Shown piece after piece: positions 9,746 to 19,128 of a stretch of DNA of 64,000 bases. A model generated the notes under the pieces. The model did no database searches and was not told where the DNA came from. It was given only the letters and a program-made list of their open reading frames with translations. This stretch comes from Microvirga sp. SRT01. GTDB taxonomy: Bacteria > Pseudomonadota > Alphaproteobacteria > Sphingomonadales > Sphingomonadaceae. The first letter of the stretch is position 1. Each line of letters opens with the position of its first letter. The stretch lies in the NCBI GenBank assembly GCA_018139225.1, contig JAGSNX010000001.1, positions 434,001 through 498,000 of the forward strand, given 5' to 3'. The translations under genes were made by a program, and so were the position numbers.

Positions 9746-10792
9746 CTAGGTTCCCAGCATCGCCCGGGCTGTTCGTGTCGCGTCACGCGTCCGCGCGGCC
9801 AGCGTCTTGACCTCGCTGGCCACCACCGAAAAGCCCCGCCCGGCATCCCCCGCCCGTGCCGCCTCGATCGTCGCGTTCAGCGCCAGCAGGTTGGTCTGCG
9901 CGGCAATGCCCGCAATGACGTCGACCACGTCGCCCAGCCGGTCGAGAACCGATTCCATCTCGCTCCGGCGATCCTCCGCGTCGCGACGGAAACGCTGGCT
10001 TTCATCGAGACGGCCGCCGATCTGCTCTTCCATCCGCACCTGCGCGGTGATGTCGGAGGCGAACTTTACGACCTTGTACGGCTTGCCGCCTGCATCGAGG
10101 ATCGGCGTGTAGATCGCCTGTACCCAGCGTGATGTCCCGTCCGAGGCAAGGCGATGGAACCGTCCTGCCGCGAACTCGCCCGCGCGCAGTCGCGCCCATA
10201 ATGCGGCATATTCGGCAGAATCGATATGGTCCGCATCGCAGAACATACGGTGCGAACCGCCGATCACGGCGTCCCGACGATAGCGGAACAGCGCCAGGAA
10301 TGTATCGTTGGCGGCGAGAATATGTCGGTCCATGTCGAACTCGATCACTGCCTGCGATCGGTCGATCGCCGCACAGCGTGCATTCGCCTCGGCATCCGCC
10401 ACGTGTCGCGCCGTGACGTCGCTCGCCACCTTCAGGACGCCGGTCGCGGCTCCCCGTGCGTCCAGCATCGGTGTGTAGGACGCCTGCAACCACACCGGGC
10501 TGCCATCGGCGGCGATGCGTCGATACTCGCCGATATCGTTGCGCCCGCTGCCCAGTCGTTGCCAGAACGCCGCATACGCCGACGAGCGTCCATAATCGGG
10601 ATCGCACAAAATGCGGTGATGCTGCCCCACCAGCGCTTCCAGACTGTAGCCGACCGTATTCAGGAAGCCCTGGTTCGCCCAGCGGATGTGGCCGTCCAAT
10701 GCGAACTCGATCAACAATTGCGACCGGTTCATCGCCTTCCAGTGACTCGCCTCCCGGGTGGCTTGGCTGATATCGATCGGCAACGGTTGCAT
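9746..10792 (-). CDS. Soluble PAS-PAS methyl-accepting chemotaxis protein with a very short signalling domain
   Basis: The 348 residues have no membrane segment. PAS domain 1 (about 20-130) contains [20 protein letters not shown] and a PAC tail [14 protein letters not shown] domain 2 (about 140-255) repeats the plan with [15 protein letters not shown] and [12 protein letters not shown] helical linker leads to the chemoreceptor hairpin tip [20 protein letters not shown] and [15 protein letters not shown], after which the protein ends in about 20 residues. Such proteins resemble BdlA or Aer-like cytoplasmic sensors of redox or metabolic state and couple to CheA/CheW, but the hairpin is much shorter than usual. 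It lies 40 bp downstream of the SDR gene at 10833, so it may be read from the same transcript. Confidence 0.85.
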   Translation of the reverse strand: MQPLPIDISQATREASHWKAMNRSQLLIEFALDGHIRWANQGFLNTVGYSLEALVGQHHRILCDPDYGRSSAYAAFWQRLGSGRNDIGEYRRIAADGSPVWLQASYTPMLDARGAATGVLKVASDVTARHVADAEANARCAAIDRSQAVIEFDMDRHILAANDTFLALFRYRRDAVIGGSHRMFCDADHIDSAEYAALWARLRAGEFAAGRFHRLASDGTSRWVQAIYTPILDAGGKPYKVVKFASDITAQVRMEEQIGGRLDESQRFRRDAEDRRSEMESVLDRLGDVVDVIAGIAAQTNLLALNATIEAARAGDAGRGFSVVASEVKTLAARTRDATRTARAMLGT

Positions 10793-10832
10793 TCTCCGTA
10801 GCTAATCGCGTTTCGGTTAAAGTCGGGTAACC

Positions 10833-11624
10833 CTAAGCGGCTGTCTTTCCATAATCTTGTCGCGTGACGGCGTGGCTGGACGACAGGCCGCCATCCACCG
10901 CCAGCGCCTGCCCGTTGACGTAGCTGGCCTCGTCGGACGCCAGAAACAGCGCCGCCCGCGCCAGCTCTTCCGGCTGCGCGCCCCGGCGCAGGGGGTTGAG
11001 GCGACCGACCCGGTCGATCTTGCCGGCATCGCGCGCATAATCGAACACAGGCTTGGTCATGCCCGTCTCGGTCAGACCCGGACAGATCGCATTGACGCGC
11101 ACGTTCGATCCCGACAGCTGCTGCGCCGCCACCTGCGCCAGATTGATGACCCCCGCTTTCGACGCGGAATAGGCCGGCGATCCCGCGCCGGAACGCAGGC
11201 CGGCGACGCTGGCGGTCAGCACGATCGCCCCGCCGCCCCGCTCGACGATGCGCGGTGCGGCATGCTTGATCGCCAGGAACGGCCCGATCAGGTTCACACG
11301 CAGCACCTCCGCGATCAGCTCCGCGCTCGTGTCGAAGATGTTGGCCATGCCGCCGGATATCCCGGCGTTGGCGAACATCACGTCCAGGCCACCATACTTT
11401 TCGCACGCCAGCGCGACCGTGCGGATCACGTCTTCTTCCGACCCAGCATCCATACGGATCGCACGCGCCGCCCCGCCGATCATCGCCGCGGTCTCGTCCG
11501 CCCCCTCCGTCAGGTCCGCGACGATCACGCTTGCCCCCTCTTCGGCAAAGGCGATCGCAGCGGCGCGGCCGATGCCCGATCCGCCACCCGTCACTATCAC
11601 GGACTTGCCCTCGAACCGCATCAT
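10833..11624 (-). CDS. Short-chain dehydrogenase/reductase (SDR 1)
   Basis: This 263-residue classical SDR shows the cofactor motif [12 protein letters not shown] near the N-terminus, NAGISG, the catalytic Ser region [12 protein letters not shown] and YSASKAG with the Tyr/Lys pair. It should be an NAD(P)-dependent alcohol oxidoreductase; the substrate is not evident. The start is the ATG at 11624, which overlaps the stop of SDR 2 as ATGA, so translation is coupled. It is the last metabolic gene of the operon ADH - APH kinase - SDR 2 - SDR 1. Confidence 0.85.
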   Translation of the reverse strand: MMRFEGKSVIVTGGGSGIGRAAAIAFAEEGASVIVADLTEGADETAAMIGGAARAIRMDAGSEEDVIRTVALACEKYGGLDVMFANAGISGGMANIFDTSAELIAEVLRVNLIGPFLAIKHAAPRIVERGGGAIVLTASVAGLRSGAGSPAYSASKAGVINLAQVAAQQLSGSNVRVNAICPGLTETGMTKPVFDYARDAGKIDRVGRLNPLRRGAQPEELARAALFLASDEASYVNGQALAVDGGLSSSHAVTRQDYGKTAA

Positions 11625-12388
11625 GCCACCGCTCCGCCGTCGACTACGATCGTCTGACCGGTCATGAACCGGCTGGCCGGCCCGGCGAGATAGACGATGG
11701 CGCCGGCGATATCCTCCGGCTCGCCGATCCGGCGCAGCGGTACCGTGTCGTTCACCGCCTTCAGCCGCGCCGGGTCCTCCCACAACGCCCGCGCGAAGTC
11801 GGTCTTCACCAGCCCCGGCGCGACGCAGTTGACGCGCACGCCGTCCGGCCCGAATTCCAGCGCCAGGTTGCGGGCGAGCTGCATGTCCGCCGCCTTGCTG
11901 ATGCAATAGGCTCCGATCGTCGCCGATCCTTTCAGCCCGCCAATCGACGACACGATGACGATCGATCCCTCGCCCCGCGCCCGCATCGCCGGCGCGACCA
12001 TCTGGATCAGCCAGTGGTTGGAGACGATGTTGTTGTCGAGCACCTTGCGGAACTGCTCGTCGCTGATCCCCTCCTGCGGCCCGTAATAGGGGTTGGACGC
12101 CGCGTTGCAGACCAGCACGTCGACCTGCCCGAACGCGGCGATCGTCGCATCGACCAGCGCCTGCAATCCCGCCTTGTCCGCGATGCTTGCCGCGACGGCG
12201 ATGGCGCGACCGGGGCCATGTTCGGCCTCGATTTCGGCGACCACGGCGTCGCACGCGTCCTGCTTGCGGCTGGAGATCACGACGCACGCGCCGGCCCGTA
12301 CCAGTTCCAGCGCGGCGGCCTTGCCGATCCCCCGCGACGAGCCGGTGACGATCGCCACCCGCCCGGCCATGTCGAACAACGCGCTCAT
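11621..12388 (-). CDS. Short-chain dehydrogenase/reductase (SDR 2)
   Basis: This 255-residue SDR has [33 protein letters not shown] and YCISKAAD. It fits the DHRS4-like or glucose/ribitol-type SDR subgroup better than SDR 1 does. The ATG at 12388 overlaps the TGA of the kinase gene as ATGA, and its own stop overlaps the start of SDR 1. It is probably an NAD(P)-dependent oxidoreductase acting on a hydroxyacyl or keto intermediate of this operon. The substrate is inferred only from context. Confidence 0.85.
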   Translation of the reverse strand: MSALFDMAGRVAIVTGSSRGIGKAAALELVRAGACVVISSRKQDACDAVVAEIEAEHGPGRAIAVAASIADKAGLQALVDATIAAFGQVDVLVCNAASNPYYGPQEGISDEQFRKVLDNNIVSNHWLIQMVAPAMRARGEGSIVIVSSIGGLKGSATIGAYCISKAADMQLARNLALEFGPDGVRVNCVAPGLVKTDFARALWEDPARLKAVNDTVPLRRIGEPEDIAGAIVYLAGPASRFMTGQTIVVDGGAVA

Positions 12389-13452
12389 GCCCTTACTCCC
12401 TGTGCCATGGCGTTCTCGGCAAAGCCCCATGCCGCATCCGCCAGCCCGTAGACGCGCGCCGCCGTCTCCTCCGCCTTCGCGCTCGACGCGTTGCCGTCGA
12501 TGATCCGCCGCTTGATGCCCTGGACGATGCCGGTCAGCCGGAAGAGGTTGTAGGCGAAATACCAGTCGAGTTGCGGCACCCCGTCACGACCGGTGGCGGC
12601 GCAATAGCGGGCCACCACCTCCTCGATCGTCGGGATACCCGTCTCCGGCCCGGTCAGCCCCCTGACGCCCGAACGCCCCTCCGGCTCGGTCACCCAATTC
12701 ATCAGGAAGTACGAGAAGTCCGCCAGCGGATCGCCCAGCGTCGACAACTCCCAATCCAGCACCGCAATAACGCGCGGTTCGCGGTCTGCGAAAATCATGT
12801 TGTCGACGCGGTAATCGCCGTGGACGATGGAGGTTCGCGTCTGCTCCGGCAGCGTCCGCGGCAGCCACTCGATCAGCTTCTCGACACGTGGCATGTGCTC
12901 GGTCTCGGCAGCACGATACTGCTTGGTCCAGCGCGCGACCTGCCGCTCGAAATAATTGCCCGGCTTGCCATAGTCGCCGAGCCCCGCCGCCGCGAAGTCG
13001 GTCGCATGCAGAGCCGCCAACGTGTCGACCATCGCATCGTAATGCGCCCGCCGGTCCGGGGTCGACAGAGCGGGCATCGCACCGTCCCAGATCGTCCGCC
13101 CCTCCACCATCTCCATCACGTAGAAAGCGGAGCCGATGACGGTCGCATCCTCACACAGGCCATACGGCTTCGGCACGGGAAAGCCGGTGGGGTGCAGGCC
13201 GGCGATCACCCGGTACTCCCGCTCGACGGCATGAGCCGACGGCAGGATCGGCCCAAACGGCTTGCGCCGCAACACATAGGCGCGATGCGGGGTGTCGAGG
13301 CGATAGGTCGGGTTCGACTGTCCCCCGGCGAACTTCGCATAGCTCAACGGCCCGACAAAACCTTCGACATTGGCCGTCATCCACTCCGCCAGCCGGTCGA
13401 GATCGATCCGATCCTTCGCCGCGACGTCGACCGTTCCCTCCATCCCGGTCAC
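12385..13452 (-). CDS. APH-fold phosphotransferase, ACAD10/11-associated type
   Basis: This 355-residue aminoglycoside-phosphotransferase-like kinase shows [14 protein letters not shown] in the nucleotide-binding lobe, YVLRRKPFG with the ATP-contacting Lys, the catalytic loop H211-GDYRVDN218 and the metal-binding segment [12 protein letters not shown] (Asp233). These are typical of the kinase domain fused to, or next to, acyl-CoA dehydrogenases (human ACAD10/ACAD11; LvaA of Pseudomonas levulinate breakdown), which phosphorylates 4-hydroxyacyl-CoA. It is not an antibiotic resistance gene by context. The start is GTG at 13452, overlapping the ADH stop as GTGA; an ATG at 13443 is an alternative. 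Confidence 0.8.
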   Translation of the reverse strand: MTGMEGTVDVAAKDRIDLDRLAEWMTANVEGFVGPLSYAKFAGGQSNPTYRLDTPHRAYVLRRKPFGPILPSAHAVEREYRVIAGLHPTGFPVPKPYGLCEDATVIGSAFYVMEMVEGRTIWDGAMPALSTPDRRAHYDAMVDTLAALHATDFAAAGLGDYGKPGNYFERQVARWTKQYRAAETEHMPRVEKLIEWLPRTLPEQTRTSIVHGDYRVDNMIFADREPRVIAVLDWELSTLGDPLADFSYFLMNWVTEPEGRSGVRGLTGPETGIPTIEEVVARYCAATGRDGVPQLDWYFAYNLFRLTGIVQGIKRRIIDGNASSAKAEETAARVYGLADAAWGFAENAMAQGVRA

Positions 13453-14531
13453 GCGAACACCACCACGCTGCGCGTCGCTTCACCCCGCCGCAGTTCGTCG
13501 AACGCGTCGTTGATCCGCTCCAGCGGCAACCGCTCGGCGATGATCGAGTCCAGATCGAGCAGCCCGCGCAGGTAGAAATCCACCAGTCGCGGAATGTCCA
13601 CCGGGAACCGGTTGCCGCCCATGAACCCGCCCTGCAACCGCTTGCCCGACAACAAGTCCATCGCCGACAGGCCCACGCTCTCTTCCGGCGGCAGCATACC
13701 CAGCACCGTGGCCGTTCCTCCGCGCCGCAGGACCTTGACCGCGGTGGCCGCCGATTGTGGCCGGCCCACCGCCTCGATCGCGTGGTGCACGCCGCCGCGG
13801 CTGATCTCCACCACCTCGTCCGCCACCGTTGCCGACAGCGCGTCCAGCGTATGCGTCGCCCCCAATCTCTCCGCGAGCGACCGCTTCTCCGCAACCGGGT
13901 CGAGCGCGATGATCTTGCCAGCGCCCGCGATCCGCGCCGCATTGACCGCCGCCAGCCCAATCCCGCCGCATCCGACCACGCACACCGTCTCTCCCGGCGT
14001 CACGTCTGCGCAATTGAATACCGCCCCCGCCCCCGTCGTCACCGCACACCCCAGCAGCGCCGCGCGGTCGAGCGGCATGTCGCGATCGATCGCGACACAG
14101 GCATGTTCATGCACCAGCATCTGCTCGGCATAGGCGGACAGGTTCAGCATCTGCGCGATCGGCCGATCGCGCAGCATCAGCCGGGCCTCCGCACCCTTCG
14201 GCCGCTTCACGGACGCGTCGATGCACAGCGACAGGCGGCCCGTGACGCAAAACTCGCACTGGCCACAGAAGGCGGACAGGCAGGTGACGACGTGATCGCC
14301 AACCCTCACCGATCGTACCTCGTCCCCCACCGCCTCGACCACGCCGGCGGCCTCGTGCCCTGGAATGGTGGGGAAGCGATGCGGGTAGAGGCCGTCGACG
14401 AAGTGCAGATCGGATCGACACACGCCCACCGCATGCGTGCGGATCAGCACCTCGTGCGCCAGCGGCTTCGCTACCGTGACGTCCTCGATGACCAGCGGCG
14501 TCTTCGCCTCGAACAGGACCGCGGCTTTCAT
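13449..14531 (-). CDS. Zinc-dependent alcohol dehydrogenase (class III-like MDR)
   Basis: This 360-residue medium-chain dehydrogenase has catalytic zinc ligands in GVCRSDLHF and IPGHEAAGVVE. The structural zinc cysteines are in CGQCEFCVTGRLSLC, and the Rossmann motif is VVGCGGIGLAAVNAA. It oxidises primary or secondary alcohols or reduces aldehydes with NAD. The ATG at 14531 is preceded by CGGAG. It is the first gene of the operon with the APH-type kinase and two SDRs. The upstream gap holds an inverted repeat pair. Confidence 0.88.
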   Translation of the reverse strand: MKAAVLFEAKTPLVIEDVTVAKPLAHEVLIRTHAVGVCRSDLHFVDGLYPHRFPTIPGHEAAGVVEAVGDEVRSVRVGDHVVTCLSAFCGQCEFCVTGRLSLCIDASVKRPKGAEARLMLRDRPIAQMLNLSAYAEQMLVHEHACVAIDRDMPLDRAALLGCAVTTGAGAVFNCADVTPGETVCVVGCGGIGLAAVNAARIAGAGKIIALDPVAEKRSLAERLGATHTLDALSATVADEVVEISRGGVHHAIEAVGRPQSAATAVKVLRRGGTATVLGMLPPEESVGLSAMDLLSGKRLQGGFMGGNRFPVDIPRLVDFYLRGLLDLDSIIAERLPLERINDAFDELRRGEATRSVVVFA

Positions 14532-14588
14532 GCTGTGTTACTCCGGTTCACTGGACATGTTTCATGCAGATCCATCATCCGCCGATCC

Positions 14589-14669
14589 GTCACCCCAGCG
14601 AAAGCTGGGGTCTCCTTGCGGGGAAGGCTGACCGCTCCTCAAGGAAACCCCAGCTTTCGCTGGGGTGAC
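14589..14669. repeat. Inverted pair of 27-bp REP-like hairpins
   Basis: The arm 14589-14615 contains the hairpin CCCCAGC-GAAA-GCTGGGG. The arm 14643-14669 is its reverse complement with one mismatch, and the spacer is 27 bp. The pair lies between the third acyl-CoA dehydrogenase and the ADH-led operon, both on the minus strand. Each arm folds alone, and the pair also folds as one long stem. This is typical of REP/BIME elements and could end or attenuate read-through from the dehydrogenase gene. Confidence 0.8.
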
Positions 14670-14735
14670 GGCTAGCGGATCGAAGCGGCTTGATGTCACG
14701 GTTTCTGGCCGAGCAGGTACCTCACGCCGCCAACC

Positions 14736-15998
14736 TCACCGCGGCGCAACCTCGGCCTTCCAGTCGGCATGCTTCCCGAACTCAGCGCGGGCGATCGACC
14801 GGTTGTGGACTTCGTCCGGCCCATCCGCAAAGCGCAGCGTCCGCATCGCGGCCCAGTCGTGCGCCAGATCGAAATCGCCGCTGACGCCGCCGCCGCCATG
14901 CGCCTGGATCGCGTCGTCCAGGATTTGCAACGCCATCGTCGGCGCCGCGACCTTGATCATCGCGATCTCCAGCTGCGCCGCCTTGTTGCCGGCCTTGTCC
15001 ATCATGTCGGCGGCCTTCAGGCACAGCAGGCGCGTCATCTCGATATCGATCCGCGCCTTGGCGATCCGCTGTTCCCACACCGAGTGGTCGGCGATGCGCT
15101 TGCCGAACGCCACGCGGCTCAGCAGCCGCTTCGCCATCGACTCGATCGCCGTCTCCGCGACGCCGATCGTGCGCATGCAATGATGGATGCGTCCCGGCCC
15201 CAGCCGCCCCTGTGCGATCTCGAAGCCGCGCCCCTCGCCCAGCAGCACGTTCTCCACCGGCACGCGCACATCGACCAGCGACACCTCGCCATGCCCATGC
15301 GGCGCGTGGTCGTAGCCATAAACGGACAGCATCCGGTCGATCGTCACGCCTGGAGTGTCCATGTCGAGGATCAGCATCGACTGCTGCTGGTGACGCGACC
15401 CTTCAAAGCTGGTCTTGCCCATCAGGATCGCCACCTTGCAGCGCGGATCGCCGACCCCCGACGACCACCATTTGCGCCCGTTCACGACATAATGGTCGCC
15501 GTCGCGCACCATGGCCGTCTGGATGTTCGTCGCGTCGGACGATGCGACCTGCGGCTCCGTCATCAGGAAGGCGGAGCGGATCTCGCCGTTCATCAGCGGC
15601 CGGAGCCAACGTTCCTTCTGATTGGCCGTGCCGTACCGCTCGAACACCTCCATATTGCCCGTGTCTGGCGCGGAGCAGTTGAAGCATTCGCTCGCCCAGC
15701 CGATCTTGCCCATCTCCTCGGCACACAGGGCATACTCCAGGTTCGACAGCTGCGTGCCCTGGAACTCGAAGCTGTCATCGACATGCGCCCGCCCGGACCG
15801 CGGTGGCATGAAGAAATTCCACAACCCCGCCGCCTTCGCCTTCGCCTTGACCTCCTCGATCACCGGCAGCACTTTCCAGCGCTCACCCTCATGGGCTTGC
15901 TGCTGATATTCGGCGTGGCGGGGGCGAATCTCGGCGTCGATGAACGCTTTCACCCGGTCCCGGAACCAGGTTTCGCGCTCGGTCAGCGTGAAGTCCAT
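14736..15998 (-). CDS. Acyl-CoA dehydrogenase, ACAD10/ACAD11-like
   Basis: This 420-residue flavoprotein has an N-terminal helical domain, the flavin segment [15 protein letters not shown], the sheet-domain motif [23 protein letters not shown], and the C-terminal [16 protein letters not shown] with [15 protein letters not shown]. Where fatty-acid enzymes have EGT, this group has ADGPDE; the same signature is found in human ACAD10/11 and bacterial relatives that work with an APH-type kinase. Such enzymes remove phosphate from 4-phosphoryloxyacyl-CoA. A strong AGGAGAGG lies upstream of the ATG at 15998. It is divergent from the tandem TetR gene, which may control it. Confidence 0.85.
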   Translation of the reverse strand: MDFTLTERETWFRDRVKAFIDAEIRPRHAEYQQQAHEGERWKVLPVIEEVKAKAKAAGLWNFFMPPRSGRAHVDDSFEFQGTQLSNLEYALCAEEMGKIGWASECFNCSAPDTGNMEVFERYGTANQKERWLRPLMNGEIRSAFLMTEPQVASSDATNIQTAMVRDGDHYVVNGRKWWSSGVGDPRCKVAILMGKTSFEGSRHQQQSMLILDMDTPGVTIDRMLSVYGYDHAPHGHGEVSLVDVRVPVENVLLGEGRGFEIAQGRLGPGRIHHCMRTIGVAETAIESMAKRLLSRVAFGKRIADHSVWEQRIAKARIDIEMTRLLCLKAADMMDKAGNKAAQLEIAMIKVAAPTMALQILDDAIQAHGGGGVSGDFDLAHDWAAMRTLRFADGPDEVHNRSIARAEFGKHADWKAEVAPR

Positions 15999-16041
15999 CG
16001 CATGCCTCTCCTAAGGTCGTGTTGTGCTTCGACTTAGGCCA

Positions 16042-16057
16042 TACCGCATCTTCGGTA
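16042..16057. promoter_or_regulatory. Candidate TetR operator
   Basis: TACCG-CATCTT-CGGTA is an inverted repeat in the 147-bp divergent region between the acyl-CoA dehydrogenase at 15998 and the tandem TetR gene at 16146. Position and symmetry fit an autoregulatory TetR site. The half-sites are short, so the call is tentative. Confidence 0.3.
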
Positions 16058-16145
16058 AAGCGGTCGCGGCCAAGCATTTCCTCTCGTACATGGATCATCA
16101 CGAAAGGGACTGTTTCTTCCAAACGATGCTGATAGAAGCGATGCG

Positions 16146-17387
16146 ATGGGGGCCAGCGAACAGCCGAACGACGAGGTGGAAGCAGGAACTCGGCGGTTTC
16201 GCGCCAAGCGCGACGCGATCCTCGCCGCCGCCGCCGATGCGATCAACGAGCAATCGGCAAAGGGCATGACCTTCGCGGACGTCGCCCGCCGCGTCGGTCT
16301 GAACACCACCAGCGTCACCTATTACTTCAAGCGCAAGGAAGACCTTGCCGCCGCCGCATTCGAGAACACGCTCGAACGTCTGTCGGAGATGTTGGCGGAC
16401 GCGATGCAGGAGGCAACGCCGCAGGCGCGCGTGGCCCGCTTCCTGTCGCTCAACATGACGCGCCTTGCCGCGATCCAGCGCGGCGAGGAAACCGCGTTCG
16501 CGGTCCTGTCGGACCTGCGCGCCACCGAGGACCCGATCAAGTCGCGCCTGCTCGCGGGATGGCAACGCGTGTTCCGAGAGACGCGCGCGCTGTGGGGCGA
16601 ACCGAAGGACCGCGTACACAAGGACCTCGCTGGCGCACGCGCGCACGTCCTGCTGGAAAACACCTTTTGGCTGTCGCTCTGGCTGCAACGCTACGATCTC
16701 GACCAGTACGACCGGATCGAGGCGCGACTGATGGACGTGTTCGCGCACGGTATCGCCGGCAAGGATGCGGACTGGCGCCCGGACATCCTCGACCTCGATC
16801 ATGACGAGCGCGAACCCGGCCGCGCCGCGTTCCTGCTGGCGGCGACGCGGCTGATCAACGAACTCGGCTATCGCGGCGCGTCGGTCCAGCGGATCGCGTC
16901 GGAACTGAATGTCACCAAGGGCAGCTTCTACCACCATCTCGATGCCAAGGACGAGCTGGTCGTCGCCTGCTATCGCCGCAGCTTCGACACGATCGCCGCC
17001 GCGCAGGCGCAGGCGGACGCGGTCGGGGGTACCCACTGGCACCGCCTGTCGAGCACGATCGCGACGTTGCTCGACGTGCAGTTCTCGCAACGCGCACCGT
17101 TGCTGCGCACGACCGCACTCAGCGGCCTGCCGCCGGGGGAGCGGCGCGCGATGGTCGATCGGTCGGATCGGATCGCGCGCCGTTTCGCGGGCATCATCAT
17201 GGACGGCATCGCGGAGGGGTCCTGTCGCCCGGTCGACGCACTGGTGGCGGCGCAGGCGCTGATGGCGCTTCAGAACGCGGCGTTCGACATGCGCAAATGG
17301 GCGACCACGATGCCGCGCCCGACCGCGATCGCGCTCTACGCATCGACCCTGTTGTTCGGACTATTCGACGATCGTCTCGCGCGATAG
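16146..17387 (+). CDS. Tandem TetR-family transcriptional regulator (two HTH domains)
   Basis: This 413-residue protein is about twice the normal TetR length. HTH 1 (about 41-67) reads MTFADVARRVGLNTTSVTYY followed by FKRKEDL. HTH 2 (about 243-268) reads GASVQRIASELNVTKGSFYH followed by HLDAKDEL. Each is followed by a helical ligand-binding-like domain, so the polypeptide could act as a pseudo-dimer. It is divergent from the acyl-CoA dehydrogenase at 14736-15998 and 10 bp upstream of the tryptophan dioxygenase gene. It may therefore repress the catabolic genes in response to an acyl-CoA-like or aromatic ligand; this is inference. The start is the ATG at 16146. Confidence 0.88.
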   Translation: MGASEQPNDEVEAGTRRFRAKRDAILAAAADAINEQSAKGMTFADVARRVGLNTTSVTYYFKRKEDLAAAAFENTLERLSEMLADAMQEATPQARVARFLSLNMTRLAAIQRGEETAFAVLSDLRATEDPIKSRLLAGWQRVFRETRALWGEPKDRVHKDLAGARAHVLLENTFWLSLWLQRYDLDQYDRIEARLMDVFAHGIAGKDADWRPDILDLDHDEREPGRAAFLLAATRLINELGYRGASVQRIASELNVTKGSFYHHLDAKDELVVACYRRSFDTIAAAQAQADAVGGTHWHRLSSTIATLLDVQFSQRAPLLRTTALSGLPPGERRAMVDRSDRIARRFAGIIMDGIAEGSCRPVDALVAAQALMALQNAAFDMRKWATTMPRPTAIALYASTLLFGLFDDRLAR

Positions 17388-17397
17388 CGTCGGGTCC

Positions 17398-18186
17398 ATG
17401 ACCCGCATCACCTATCGCAGCTATCTGCGCCTGCCCGACCTGCTCGACTGCCAGTCGCCCTTGTCGGACGCGCATGACGAACTGCTGTTCATCACGATCC
17501 ATCAGGCGTCGGAACTGTGGCTGAAGCTGTGCCTGCACGAACTGCACGCCGCGCGCGACCACATCGCGCGCGACGAACTCAGCCCGGCGTTCAAGATGAT
17601 GGCGCGGGTCGGCCGGATCATGGCGCAGCTCATCCAGTCGTGGGAGGTGCTGGCGACGATGACGCCGGCCGATTACGCGATGATGCGCGGCAAACTCGGC
17701 ACCAGTTCCGGCTTTCAGTCGGACCAGTATCGCCGCATCGAATTTCTGCTCGGCAACAAGAATTCCGGGATGCTCGCGCCGCACGCGGCCGAACCCGCCG
17801 TCCACGCGGTGCTTGCTGCCGACCTCGCCGCCCCCAGCCTGTATGACGAGGCGATCCGGCTACTCGCCCGCCGAGGATTCGCAATCGCCGAAGACCGCTG
17901 CGAACGCGACTGGACGAACCCCTATGCGCCGCATCCCGACGTCGAACGTGCGTGGGCCGCCGTATACGCGGATACGGCGCGACACTGGGACCTGTACGAG
18001 CTCGCCGAAAAGCTCGTCGATCTCGACTACCGCGTCCAGCTCTGGCGCTTCGGCCATCTGAAGACGGTCGAACGCGTCATCGGCTTCAAGGCCGGCACCG
18101 GCGGCACCGCCGGCGTGGCTTATCTCGCCAAGGTTCTGGAAACGCCCTTCTTCCCGGAACTGCTGACCGTCCGGACGGCGCTGTAA
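17398..18186 (+). CDS. kynA: Tryptophan 2,3-dioxygenase
   Basis: This 262-residue haem enzyme opens the indole ring of L-tryptophan to N-formylkynurenine, the first step of the kynurenine pathway. The sequence shows the substrate-binding N-terminus with DELLFITIHQASELWLKLCL, the middle EFLLGNKNSGML, the haem-ligand His in LWRFGHLKTVERVIG and the loop GTGGTAGVAYL. The length is normal. No kynurenine formamidase or kynureninase is next to it. The TetR gene 10 bp upstream suggests co-transcription. Confidence 0.93.
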   Translation: MTRITYRSYLRLPDLLDCQSPLSDAHDELLFITIHQASELWLKLCLHELHAARDHIARDELSPAFKMMARVGRIMAQLIQSWEVLATMTPADYAMMRGKLGTSSGFQSDQYRRIEFLLGNKNSGMLAPHAAEPAVHAVLAADLAAPSLYDEAIRLLARRGFAIAEDRCERDWTNPYAPHPDVERAWAAVYADTARHWDLYELAEKLVDLDYRVQLWRFGHLKTVERVIGFKAGTGGTAGVAYLAKVLETPFFPELLTVRTAL

Positions 18187-18190
18187 CCGA

Positions 18191-18217
18191 CGGCCATCGG
18201 CAGTTCGCCGATGGCCG
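18191..18217. terminator. Bidirectional hairpin terminator
   Basis: A perfect 11-bp stem CGGCCATCGGC / GCCGATGGCCG with the loop AGTTC lies in the 38-bp gap between the convergent kynA and PEP-CTERM genes. There is no T tract, as is usual in this GC-rich group. Confidence 0.65.
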
Positions 18218-18224
18218 CTCGGGA

Positions 18225-18917
18225 TCAGGCGAACCGCACGCCGACGGTCTTGCGGCGGCGCATCGCACCACCGACCATGCCGAAGCCGCCGATCATCATC
18301 GCCCAGGTCGCTGGCTCCGGCACGGCGCCGGCACCGAAGCTGGTGACGAGCGCGTTGCCGCCCGTGTAGGTTTCGCCGTTGGCGTACTGGTACAGCCGCT
18401 CGGTCTGGAGCCTGGAACCGTCCGCCTGGAAGAACGACGAGTAGCTGACGGAGGTCGTCAGGCCGGTGACCGACACCTGCATCAGCAGATTGCCGAGCGA
18501 GGGATCGTACGTGAAGCGGCTGCCGTCGAAGGTCAGCGTGTCCGGCATCGCGCCGGAAACCGAGAAGCTGCCGAAATTCGACAACAGCGCGCCGCGGTTG
18601 CTAGCGGCGTTTGTCGACAGCGATCCCGCCGCGTTCGGCGACAGATAGAAGGCGATGTCATAGGTCGCGCTGTCCATCACGCCACCTGACGACTTGAAGA
18701 AACTGACGGAGCCGATCGTCGTCGGCGACGTGAATGCCGATGCCGTATAGACCTGCTGATACAGCGAGCCACCGCCGCCATAGCTTTCGCCAGCGAAGCA
18801 GCTGACAGGATAACAATTGCCGCTGTCGTAATTGCCGACCGTGACCGTTCCCGCCACGGCAGGAGCCGCCACGGTCGCCAGCGTCATCGCCGCCAGAATT
18901 GCTGCACGCTTCATCAT
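18225..18917 (-). CDS. PEPxxWA-CTERM sorting domain protein
   Basis: This 230-residue exported protein has an N-terminal signal peptide MMKRAAILAAMTLATVAAPA and a C-terminal tripartite sorting signal: AVPEPATWAMMIGGFG, a short hydrophobic helix and a basic tail AMRRRKT. Exosortases and archaeosortase-like enzymes cut after such PEP motifs in sphingomonads, leaving the protein associated with the envelope or matrix. The body is Ser/Gly/Thr/Tyr-rich with no known domain. The start is at a double ATG (18917 or 18914). No exosortase gene lies in the window. Confidence 0.85.
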   Translation of the reverse strand: MMKRAAILAAMTLATVAAPAVAGTVTVGNYDSGNCYPVSCFAGESYGGGGSLYQQVYTASAFTSPTTIGSVSFFKSSGGVMDSATYDIAFYLSPNAAGSLSTNAASNRGALLSNFGSFSVSGAMPDTLTFDGSRFTYDPSLGNLLMQVSVTGLTTSVSYSSFFQADGSRLQTERLYQYANGETYTGGNALVTSFGAGAVPEPATWAMMIGGFGMVGGAMRRRKTVGVRFA

Positions 18918-19128
18918 GTCAAATCCCCGTCGAACCGTTCGTTGGTGCGGTAAACTCCGCCCTGACACTGTCGCTAGACCGGTTCGACGGCGGACGGATA
19001 GCGATGAAGATGGTGAATAAACGACCGTATCCCGTTGGGACGTTAAGGGTATTTTGAAGGTCCGGCCCTTCGTCCGCTTTTTGTCGGGCGACCTGTTCCG
19101 ACGCGATGTCTGCGGTTAAGCATCGTCC

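Noticed and set aside
12385..13452. Antibiotic (aminoglycoside) resistance kinase
   Set aside because: The fold is APH-like, but operon context and motifs point to acyl-CoA metabolism.
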